64,000 bases of DNA from Hysterangium stoloniferum. Lineage: Eukaryota > Basidiomycota > Agaricomycetes > Hysterangiales > Hysterangiaceae. The notes beneath the pieces were generated by a model. It saw only the letters and a program-made list of their open reading frames with translations. It was not told where the DNA came from and searched no databases. Position 1 is the first letter of the stretch, and each line of letters opens with the position of its first letter. Both the position numbers and the translations under genes were made by a program. The stretch spans positions 62,001-126,000 of the forward strand of contig WHVD01000090.1 of NCBI GenBank assembly GCA_015178975.1, in the 5' to 3' direction. Shown piece by piece: positions 47,858 to 57,490 of the stretch.

Positions 47858-49461
47858 CAGTGAGGGACAAAACCCTTCCAATGATTTTTAGTTGTGCAAA
47901 GATTCTTGGATAACTCAAGAACCACTGTAGATACAGACCTGAAATTTGGTGGTTGGTTAGGTCTACATGTTAGCTATATGCCCTTAAAATAGTATGACAT
48001 AAGCATTAGTATTTCCCACACTATAAACAAAACACTAATAAAATCACATTGGAAGGGTTTTGTCCCTGGTATAAAAAGAACACAAATCAAACAATCTAGT
48101 ACTTGGTATAGCCTCTCTTGGCCTTCAAAACAGCCTCAACCCTTCTAGGAATACTCTCTATCAATTTCTGACAAGTGGAGGCAGGGATATTCTCCCACTC
48201 TGTCTGAACCCTCTCCCACAACTCATGAATACTCTTGGGTGCCACTTCATACTCTCCCAACCTCCTTTTGAGGTAATACCAGAGGTGTTCAATTGGATTA
48301 AGGTCAGCAGACTGAGGTGGCAATACCATGACCATAAATCCATTCTCTTTGAACCAATTAATGGCCTTTGTGCTCTTGTGTTTGGTATCATTGTCCTGCT
48401 GAAAGACCACATCTTCTGTGTTCTTGCTATAATACTCCACAGTTGCTTGAAGTTCATCTTCCAAAATGCTACCATAAAGGTCAGCATCCATTCTCCCATT
48501 AATCTTGGTGAAATATCCTGGGCCTTCCCAGAACATACAGCTCCACAACATCAGATTTCCTCCCCCAAACTTCACCGTGTCCTTGACCAGCCTACCACTG
48601 AGCCCCTCTCCTGCCCTTTTCCACATCTAATTCCTCCCATATGACCCCAGACAATTGATTTTTGTCTCATCTGACCAAACAACCCTCTTCCAATCATCCA
48701 CAGTCCAGTCCTTGTGTGCCAGAGTAAAGTCCATCCTTGCCTTCCTATACCTCTTATTGAGTAAAGGCCTTTTTCTCTTCACCATAGCCCTCATTTCAGC
48801 CTTCTTGAATGCCCTATGAACAGTTCTAACTGAAATAGACTCTCCAGTCATATATTGAATGGTTTGGTGACCTCAGTGGCATTTTCAGCCTTTTGAGAAG
48901 TGATTTGTTGAATAGAATAATGAATATCTGAGGAGGAAAGCTTGCATAAACAGCCACCAGATGAGTTGGCAAGTGATGAGCAATGGGTAGAATGAATTCT
49001 GGATATAGTGGACAGATCCTGGCCAGTGATTTCAGAGATCTGAGGAGCAGACTTGCCCTTATTGAGAAAAGTGAGAATATGGCTAAGCTGGGGAGGAGTA
49101 AGAGCCTTCATGGTGTAGAATGTTGGGCTATGGGGATGTTTTTGGATTGGAAAGTAAACAGATGTATATATATATAATTTTGACAGGTCAGATGATTTTT
49201 ATTTGCACTTATTTGCATATAAACAATATGGTTATATGTTAATCATGTGACAGGGACAAAACCCTTCCAATGCAGTTTAATTAGTATTTTATTTATAGTG
49301 TGGGAAATACTGATGCTTATGTAATAATACTTTAAGGGTAAATAGACAACATATAGACCTAACCACTCCCCAAATATTAGGTCTGTAGCTACAGTGGTTC
49401 TTGAGTTATTTATGAATCTTTGCACAACTAAAAATCATTGGAAGGGTTTTGTCCCTCACTG
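47858..49461 (-). mobile_element. Tc1/mariner-like element 3, 1604 bp, TSD TA
   Basis: Ends are CAGTGAGGGACAAAACCC and its reverse complement, with TA at 47856-47857 and 49462-49463. TIRs are about 215 bp each (47858-48072 and 49246-49461). Each TIR carries the terminal motif GGGACAAAACCCTTCCAATG at its outer edge and again, inverted, at its inner edge. It holds a nearly complete transposase. It is the most recent insertion in the nest. Confidence 0.93.
48096..49111 (-). pseudogene. Tc1-like transposase, near complete, two lesions
   Basis: From MKALTPPQLSHI (49111) the product shows a helix-turn-helix (SAPQISEITGQDLSTISRI) and a second DNA-binding part (SVRTVHRAFKKAEMRAMVKR). The DDE catalytic residues are in VVWSDETKIN, VVFQQDNDTKHKS and SADLNPIEHLWYYLKRR. 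It ends PRRVEAVLKAKRGYTKY (stop at 48096). One frame change lies near 48850, and one TAG at 48627-48629 separates two in-frame pieces (GRN-stop-MWKRAGEG, probably a former Trp). Length is about 337 codons, normal for Tc1. All three catalytic acids remain, so the copy is young but currently inactive. Confidence 0.9.
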
Positions 49462-49508
49462 TAAGTTAGTGCTCAGAGTCTGGTGGGTTTTCCAGTCATA
49501 ACATTAGT

Positions 49509-50022
49509 ACTATCTCCAGACTCTGCTCTAAATACCTTCCTATCCTCCCAAAATGAACTGGAGGTCATCCCAAGAAGATCTCTGCTACCAACATCCATTT
49601 TGCAGCCCACCTGATCATCTCTGGGAAGATATACCAGCTTCTGAGTGTCAGAAGTCAATTGAAAGCATGCCAAGAAGGATTGAGGCAGTAATAAATGTTA
49701 AAAATCAAGACCCTAAAACATCTATAAAATACATGAATAAAGCATACCATGTATACTAAAAGAAAGCTTACCTCAGTCTCATATAAGAAGTATAACGGAC
49801 TAAGGTAAAGTAAACTATTATCTACTGCTTATATATCTTTGGTAGAACAATGAGATAGTTAGAACAATAAGCAGCAGAACAAAGAGAAAGGTGCAACAAA
49901 GGGAAGTTGGTCAAGTGACGTGATTCCTTTGTTGTCCTAAAAATAGATGTGGTCTTCGGAATCTGTTGTCTATGATGTACATTCCAACAATAAAGGCCAA
50001 GGGAGGGTATACCAAGTATTAA
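49509..50022 (+). pseudogene. Tc1-like element 2 transposase, C-terminal fragment
   Basis: DHLWEDIPASECQKSIESMP and RRIEAV match the C-terminus of the transposase at 48096 (ENIPASTCQKLIESIPRR). The frame is interrupted after ..AVI at 49695 by a 294-bp solo LTR and resumes at 49995, ending KAKGGYTKY with TAA at 50020-50022. Confidence 0.8.
49696..49989. mobile_element. Small solo LTR, 294 bp, TSD ATAAA
   Basis: It starts TGTTAAAAATC and ends CATTCCAACA. Perfect ATAAA duplications lie at 49691-49695 and 49990-49994. It sits inside the C-terminal coding part of the Tc1-like element 2 transposase. It contains TTATATATC. Probably copia type. Confidence 0.85.
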
Positions 50023-50263
50023 AATGTAGCATATATTGCATCATAATCATCAGCAACAAAACCTTTTCAATGAGCAGGCCTGACTAAACTATTTCTAGCA
50101 TGCCTAAAAATGGATATTATGTAATAATATTCTAAGCCATGATTCTACACATGTTTAGCTATATACTGTGTTTTCTTGAGATTTGTCATTATTTTCTCTC
50201 CCCTGGTAGCAGCCTGCCAATATGCAAATGCCAAATATTGAAAAGGTTTTGTGAGTCACTGTA

Positions 50264-50984
50264 GAACCCATATCATTTAGAAGTTACATTTTGCTATTCT
50301 AGACTTTAATAAGTTTATTTGAGCATTAATATTACTCAAGGAAGGGCTAAAAGTAAGGATATGTCAATTAAAGTGGTATATTTCACCAGGAAACTGTACA
50401 CTAGATGTAACAGTTCCTTTTTTTGATGATCTAAAGTCAAATATTATTTTATTTTGGTAGTTTCCAATACAAAATTCATGAATTATCTACTTATTTTGAA
50501 AAAGAAACATGTTGTGGCACTTTCCTATAGCCCTGTTGCAAAGAGTGTCCCAAAAAGTGGACAATTGCCACAAATACACATGTTGGCTTCAAATTAAAAT
50601 GTAGTCATATTTTGAACCATAACACTCAAAATACTATGTTAAATGATATATACATACTATTAGAAAAGGGGCTAATACACTATTTTAAACATCAGAACTG
50701 AGTCTCAACGTAAATTAAGAGTCTTCCAGCACACATACTGATATATTATGAAGAATAGATGGAAAGTTATATCTATTTATGCTAGTCAAATGCATTTTTG
50801 AGGCCATTTTGAGGTGTTCACGGCAGTCGTGTGGAACTTTCCTATGGCCGATTTATATTGACTATTGTCATCCCTTCCAGAACCTTCTCCCCATAGACAT
50901 ATATAATCCCCAGTAGTTCACTTGTAGATACAAGTCAAGTTATATTCTAATATCTACTGTGGTCTGCGCAAGTTCCCAATATAA
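50264..50984. other. No assignable gene
   Basis: AT-rich sequence without recognisable coding or terminal repeats, between the Tc1-like element and the MITE. Confidence 0.35.
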
Positions 50985-51424
50985 TATATGGGGCAAGCTA
51001 TTCCCATACTCAGAATTTCTTAGTTCCTGTTATTTAACATTTGGACCTCTGTCAAAGAATCAGCTCCTCTGCCACAATTGAACACTTGTGTAGGTTGAAA
51101 CCCAGGGAGAATAATATGATATATTATATATCAAAGTCTAAATGAGAATTGATGCTTTATAAAGTATGGAATGTAGGGAACGGTGACACTTATATGCTGC
51201 ATTAGTGTAGGTCTGGCATTTCCCTACATTCTGTGCTGTATAGGCAACCATTCTTGTTTATACTTTTATTTATAATATACAATATTATTCTCCCCAAGTT
51301 TCAAACCAAAAAAGTGTGTAATTGTGGCGGAGGAGCTGATTCTTTAACAGAGGTCCAAATGTTAAATAACAGGAAATAAGAAATTCTGAGTCCAAGAATA
51401 GCTTGACCCATATATATATATATG
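50985..51424. mobile_element. MITE, copy 2, about 440 bp
   Basis: The left end reads ATATATGGGGCAAGCTATTC, and the right end is its near reverse complement (GCTTGACCCATATATATA). The inverted homology extends about 180 bp from each edge: ACTCAGAATTTCTTA, then TTTAACATTTGGACCTCTGT, then GAATCAGCTCCTCTGCC. No coding capacity. TA-rich ends would suit a TA target site. Confidence 0.8.
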
Positions 51425-51933
51425 GTGAATACAAAGTATTATATCTTACTTCCTCCCCATTGTGGAGTTACATGGCAATTTATTTTTGGGACCAAAGCGG
51501 AATTTTTTTATTGATTTTCAGACTCCGCACTACGTACCCGGAACAGCTGTAATAGCTGTTTTAAGAAGAGGTTAACGTAAATGGGCGTCTCCCAAGAAGT
51601 GCCACAATTCAACAGCGGTCTTCGCGAAGGCGGTTTACCTCAAGGAACGTGCGTTACAGACAGAATTGAGTACGGCTTGAGCCTCTTTTTTTTTGTTTGA
51701 CCCAAGCTGGGGCACAGCAAAGTTTTCTGCAAAAAGTACAGCCTACAAGGCTACTGGCAAGCAACGCTGTCGCGGTAGAAATAGAAGAGGATAATAGATG
51801 CCAAATAACCTTTAGTCAACGCGCGCCACTCGATGGCCAACGTTGATTCTCGTGCACGGCCTGATTTTGGGCGTTCATCCAAATGAAGCACATTTCCGTT
51901 GTTGCCGTTGGAATCCTCCAACCGACTCAGACC

Positions 51934-54900
51934 ATGTCTGCGCAGTATTCACAAGACCTTGGCTCCGCCGAATCACAGATGCCGTTTGTCTCAGGTATTA
52001 AATCAGAGTTTACACTTATTCTAAACTGAAAGAGAGAAGGAACAACCAACCACCAATCTTCGCCTAGTTATCCATCAAGCCCAGTATACAGTGCCGATAA
52101 TCGCTTAGAACCCGAGGACGATAACCCTTATAGCAAGCACGTTCAATCCGATTCAACCATATGGTCATTATACCTCAAGGAAACGGGAGAAGATGACAAA
52201 GAGCTTGCCACCTCATTGCAAGTCGGTGTCGACGAGCTTCTCATATTCAATACGTTTTCCTTTATGGATATTTAATTAATTCACAGTTTTTCAGGCCGGT
52301 TTGTTTGGAGCGATTCTTACTGCGTTCCTGATCGAAAGTAGGAAGGATTTGCAGGTAGATCCTCTTCGGGAAATCCTTCAGGCGCTTCAAAATCCCCTCG
52401 CTGTAACTACTTCTCAGCCATTTCAAGTCTCCAAATCATCCCTTGTTGTCAACTGTTTGTGGTTCATTAGTCTCGGTCTGACTCTCTTCAGTGCGCTTTG
52501 CGCTGTACTTGCAAAAGAATGGCTGGCGAAGTATATTCCTGTATCCCCCGGAAGTCGCTCAAGTGATGCATGCCAACGTCACCTTCGTGTTAGGAGAGCA
52601 CAGCAATGGCGTCTCAAGTCAGTTGTTACTGGAATCCCGCTTTTGATTCAACTGGCTCTCTTTCTTTTCTGTGCAGGTCTCGTCTTATTCAATAGCAGCG
52701 TAGCTTTGGGCGTTCTTATGCTTTTTTTGACCATATTGGCAATCGTGCTATATATACTTGGCACCGTTTTTCCCTTGTTTTCCCCGCTTGTCCCTTTCAG
52801 ACAACAATGTCACGGTTTTTCCCAGTCGTCTCTGCAAGCGCAAAGTATGAGACGTCTACATCAGACTACTATGGTTTTTTTTCACCGAAAAGGGCGTATA
52901 CATTCAGCATTTCTGAATGGCTAGACCGCCTTTCTCGGTTCTTGGTCGAAACGCATCACAAGCCTCAACGGGCCGAACTTGAAGCTGATATCCTGGCATG
53001 GGTGATTGAAAAATCCACATCGAAGGAGGGGATTTACGAGGCACTTAGGGCGGTAGCAGGTGCTAAACAATCTGAACAGTTGCGGATTGCCTTGTGCCAA
53101 CGGGCTGTCACGGAGAAATTGTGCAAAACTTTGGAGAACTGCTTTGACACCGCGGGCGTCGTCACTGTCCGTGATGCAGCACTTGCGGAAGTTTCTCTCC
53201 TTGCAATGTCACGATTCCTATCGCCGCCAACAGACAAACTCAAGAACAAAGAATACCTTACGCCCTTCAAAACACTCCTAGATAATGGGAGACCATTACA
53301 TCGGTTGGACAATTTAGACCCTTGTGTAAAGACGTTGGGGTGGGCGGTTCATATTGGGATTTGGGTAAATATGGATGTCGACAACCCAGAGGTGCCGACA
53401 GGCCCACACATTCAAACAGTGGCCAATATGGGTGCAGCACCATATGAACGAAGGACATTGATGACGGCGGTTATGGATGGAGCATTGTCAGAAAAGAAGG
53501 GCTTACGCACAACATGCGAAGGGTTAATGGTGGCATATTGGTATCTTAGTAGGGACTTTTTCCATGGCTCCGGGAAAGAAACTGATTGATAAGCAGCGGA
53601 TTGCCGGAGAATGCTCAAAGAAAAGGGTTTCATACCTGGTAAACTATGGAGTTGTCATAAGTCAAAACACACCTACCTAATGTATTATCATAACAGGGAA
53701 AGAAAGAGAGTGGATGAAGAAAGTGATTGAAAAAGCAGATGATCCTGATGAGCGATTACTTTTGGAATGTGGTGAGAAGATGCCAAGTGGAAAAGGGGTG
53801 CGATATAATATTCACTGGTGTTTAGCTAGATTCCCAACTGGCATCGTTGGTGCTATTCCCAACATTGTTGCACTGTTGAAGGACTCTGACAACTTCATTC
53901 GATCAAATGGAGTATCGGCCCTGGCGAAGTTTTCAGAGCAGGGTAGGGTGTGAAAATGAGATCGAAATCCACCTGACATTTGACCACAGCCGAATTTCGA
54001 GCCGCCATAGCGCCTGCCATTCCCGACATTATTGCACTGTTGAAGGAGTCCGACCATTCCGTTCGATCAAGGGCGGTATCGGGCTTGGCGAAGTTTTCAG
54101 AGCAAGGTGCGGTGTGGGATAATGGGATCGGAATCCAGCTGACCTTGCCCGCAGCCGAATTTCGAGCCGCCATTGCGCCTGCCATTCCCGACATTATTGC
54201 ACTGTTGAAGGAGTCCGACCATTCCGTTCGATCAAGTACAGTATCGGCCCTGGCGAAGTTTTCAGAGCAAGGTGCGGTGTGGGATAATGGGATCGGAATC
54301 CAGCTGACCTTGCCCGCAGCCGAATTTCGAGCGGACATTGCGCCTGCCATTTCCGACATTGTTGCACTCTTGAAAGACTCCAACGGTTCCTTGCGACCAA
54401 GGACCCTTTCTGAATGGTTGACGGACCACGACAATTCCTTTCGATCAAGTACAGTGTCGGCCCTGGAGAAGTTTTCAAAGCAGGGTGCGGTGTGTGATAA
54501 TGGGATGGGAATCCGGCTAACGTTTAACCACAGCCGAATTTCGAGCCGCCATTGCGCCTGCCATTCCCGACATTATTGCACTGTTGAAGCACTACGACAA
54601 TTCCGTTCAATCAAGGACAGTATCGGCCCTGACGAAGTTTTCAGCACAAGGTGCGGTGTATGATAATGGGATGGGAATCCAGCTGATATTTGACCACAGC
54701 CGAGTTTGGAGCGGCCATTGCGGATGTCATCCCTGATATTGTTGCACTGTTGAAGGACTCTAGCTATTATGATCTATTACGTGTTGTATCGGCTCTGGCG
54801 AAAGTTTCAGAGCAAGGTGCGGTGTGTGATAATGGGATGGGAATCCAGCTGACATTTGACGACAGCCGAACTTCGAGCCACCATTGCGGGTGTTATTTCC

Positions 54901-55880
54901 GATATTGTTGCACTGTTGAAGGACTCTGATTATTCCGTTCGATCAAAGACTGTTTTGGCCATGGCGACGGTTTTAGAGCAAGGTGCGGTGTGTTATAATG
55001 GGATGGGAATCCAGTTGACATTTGACCACAGCTGAATTTCGAGCGGCCATTGCCCCTGCGATTCCCGATATTGTTGCACTGTTGAAGAATTCTCACACGT
55101 ATTTTAGATTAGGGGCAGTATCAGCCCTGATGGAGGTTTCAGAGCAAAGTACGGTGTGAGATAGTGAGATGTGAATCGACGGGCTGATATTTGAACACAG
55201 CCGAATCAGCCGCCATTGCCCCTGCCATTCCCGATATTGTTGCACTGTTGAAGGATTCTGAGAAATTAGTTATATCAGTGGCAGTATCAGCCCTGGGGAA
55301 GTTTTCAGAGCAAGGTGTGGTGTATGATAATGGCATGGGAATCCAGCTGACATTTGACCACAGCCGAATTCCGACCCACCATTGCGGATGCCATTCCTGG
55401 TATTGTTGCACTGTTAAAAGATTCTAACGAGTTCGTTCGATCAAGCACAGTATCGGCCCTGGCCATTGTTTTAAAGCAAGGTGCAGTGTGTTGGAATGGG
55501 ATGTGAATCCAGCTGACGTTTGACTACAGCCGAATTTCGAGCCGCCATTGCCCCTGCCATTCCCGATCTTGTTGCACTGTTGAAGGATTCTAACTCGTTC
55601 GTTAGATCAGAGGCAGTATCGGCCCTGGCGAAGTTTTCAGAACACGGTGCGGTGTATGATAATGGGATGGGAATCCAACTGACATTTGACCACAGCCGAA
55701 TTTCGACCCACCATTGCGGATGCCATTCCTCGCATTGTTGCACTGTTAAAATATTCTGACGAGTTCGTTAGATCAAGCACCGGATCGGCCCTGGCGGAGG
55801 TTTCAAAACAAGGTGATCCAATAAATCTTGTTGAAATATTTGTCTCAAGTCTCCATAGGGGAGTTTCTCCCTCTCGTTAG
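51934..55880 (+). CDS. DUF6535 membrane domain plus HEAT-repeat protein, multi-exon
   Basis: Proposed exon 1 (51934-51994) starts MSAQYSQDLGSAESQ. A 42-bp intron follows, then an exon with WSLYLKETGEDDKELATSLQ, and then a DUF6535 region (52301 on: GAILTAFLIESRKDLQ, LWFISLGLTLFSALCAVLAK, VVTGIPLLIQLALFLFCAGL, LGVLMLFLTILAIVLYILG) with about four membrane helices. A frame change near 52800 leads into a ~260-residue linker, which ends with another frame change near 53570 that the duplicate copy shares. From 53822 HEAT units follow (pattern EFRAAIAPAIPDIIALLK, VRSxxVSALAKFSEQ). Each unit is one 117-nt exon (39 residues) followed by a 47-49-nt intron with GTGCGG donor, CTGAC branch site and ACCACAG acceptor; about twelve units reach 55880. 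The gene may be decaying, but most modules stay splice-competent. Function is unknown; a membrane-anchored protein-binding scaffold is plausible. Confidence 0.7.
53069..54861 (+). repeat. Segment duplicated in inverse orientation at 35948-37573
   Basis: Homology begins at AATCTGAACAG and ends at CTGACATTTG, the 3' part of a HEAT-module intron. Both coding and intron sequence are highly similar. This copy has one extra 165-bp exon+intron module. Confidence 0.9.
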
Positions 55881-56319
55881 GGTTAGCATACGCGCGGCTA
55901 TAGGTCTCTCTGACCAAACGCGACCAACCCTGTGTGAGTCATCTTGAAACCCACTTCGAAGCCTGCACATCCCCTCTTTTTTCCCATCTCATTCTGATCC
56001 ATATCGCGGTAATCTAGCAAATACGCAAAATATACCACGTCTTCTGTCGTCGACTGTAGATCTCTTCCATAGTCCCGATAATATTTCGCGTCGTGAAGAC
56101 ATCAAGATCATTCAATGCCTAACAACGACATGTACGTGAAGAAAGGTCATATATTGTCCATTCACTAATTTCTTCACCACTTTCAAGCACGGAGTTTTGA
56201 CTTTCCCTTACCCAGGTTAGACCTCACAGTGCAAAAAGGAAAGTTAGCTCTAGGAAAGGTGGTCACTGCTCTACATATGTTTGGTCCGTGCAATAATTCC
56301 TTATAAATTGCCGTAATTC

Positions 56320-57490
56320 ATGGACATGCAGACGCATTTGAATCCGCTATTGCCCGTGCCATTCCGGACATACTTGCACTGTTGAAGGACTCTGACAATT
56401 CTTTTTGATCAAGCACAATATCGGCCCTGGCCAAGGTTTCAGAGCAAGGTGTCATGTGTGATAACAGGATGAGAATCCATCTAACATTTGACCACAGACA
56501 AATTTCGAGCCGCCATTGCGCCTGCCATTCCCGAGATTATTGCATTGTTGAAGGACTCCGACCGTTCCGTTCGATCAAAGGCAGAATCGGCCTTGGTGAA
56601 GTTTTCAGAGCAAGGTGCGGTGTATGATAATGGGAGGAATCCAGCTGACATTTGATCACAGCCGAATTTCGACCCACCATTGCGGATGCCATTCCTGGTA
56701 TTGTTGCACTGTTAAAAGATTCTGACTATTCCATTCGATCAACGGGAGTATCGGCCCTGGTGATGTTTTCAGACCAAGGTGCGGTGTATGATAATGGGAT
56801 GAATCCAGCTGACATTTGACCACAGCCGAATTTCGACCCACCATTGCGGGTGCCATTCCTGGCATTGTTGCACTGTTAAAATATTCTGACGATTCCGTTC
56901 GATCAACGGGAGCGTCAGCCCTGGCGATGCTTTCAGACCAAGGTGCGGTATGTGATAATGAGATGGGAATCTAGCTGACATTTGACCACAGCCGAATTTC
57001 GAGCCACCATTGCGCCTGCCATTCCCGACATTATTGCACTGTTGAAGGATTCTTACTGGTTCGTTAGATTCAGCGCAATATCGGCCCTGGGGAAGGCTTC
57101 AGAGCAAAGTGCGGTGCGTGATAATGGGATGGGAATCCAGCTGACATTTCACGACAGCTGAATTTCGAGCCACCATTACGCCTGCCATTCCCGACATTAT
57201 TGCACTGTTGAAGGACTCCGACCATTCCGTTCAATCAAGCACAGTCTCAGCCCTGGCGAAGTTTTCAGAACAAGGTGCGGTGTATGATAATGGGATGGGA
57301 ATCCAGCTGACATTTGACCACAGCCGAATTTCGACCCACCATTGCGGATGCCATTCCTGGCATTGTTGCACTGTTACAAGATTCTGACGGTTCCATTCGA
57401 TCAACGGGAGCATCGGCCCTGGCGATGTTTTCAGACCAACGTGCGGTGTGTGATAATGGGATGGGAATCTATCTGACATTTGACCACACG
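56320..57490 (+). pseudogene. Further HEAT exon-intron modules, decayed
   Basis: After ~440 bp of unrelated sequence (55881-56320), about seven more modules follow with the same exon and intron sequence. The first shows a stop within the unit (TTTTTGATCAAGC). Others have small deletions in the intron (for example GGGAGGAATCC at 56632). The last intron is cut one base before its acceptor by copia sequence. They probably once belonged to the gene upstream or to a tandem copy. Confidence 0.75.

Larger units (their letters stand above)
46568..49464 (+). mobile_element. LTR family B copy, 3' end deleted, carrying Tc1-like element 3
   Basis: It starts TGTTATGACCATG and is collinear with solo LTR B1 (reverse complement of 29097 leftward) up to AATTTAAGGACACCTGACAGTTA at 47857, where a Tc1-like element lies (first 20 bases of that string suffice to find it). 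B1 continues a further ~95 bp there, including the hairpin; that part is absent here. A stop of homology at the right edge of the inner element implies a deletion that also removed part of LTR A. Confidence 0.75.
46099..49503 (-). mobile_element. Solo LTR family A with nested LTR B and Tc1-like element, TSD TTAGT
   Basis: The left part 46099-46567 starts TGTTAAGAGG and matches LTR A from the hairpin (46164 region) to ACCAAGTTTGGTGTTAG. The right tip 49465-49503 ends CAGTCATAACA. Perfect TTAGT duplications lie at 46094-46098 and 49504-49508. About 340 bp of LTR A between the two parts is missing, next to the right edge of the inner insertion. Confidence 0.85.
45653..50261 (+). mobile_element. 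Tc1/mariner-like element 2, carrying nested insertions
   Basis: Ends are CAGTGACTCACAAAACC (45653) and its reverse complement (50261), with TA on both sides (45651-45652, 50262-50263). About 200-bp inverted flanks correspond, and each has an inverted copy of the CAAAACC..CAATG motif at its inner edge (near 45840 and 50055). Removing the family A LTR (46099-49508) and the 294-bp LTR leaves about 900 bp, so most of the transposase is deleted. The outer element is therefore older than everything inside it. Confidence 0.85.

Noticed and set aside
46563-49469. GTTAG on both sides as the target duplication of LTR B2
   Set aside because: The right GTTAG is part of LTR A itself (present in all A copies before TGCCCGGAGTCC), and LTR B lacks its 3' end there, so a deletion junction explains it better.
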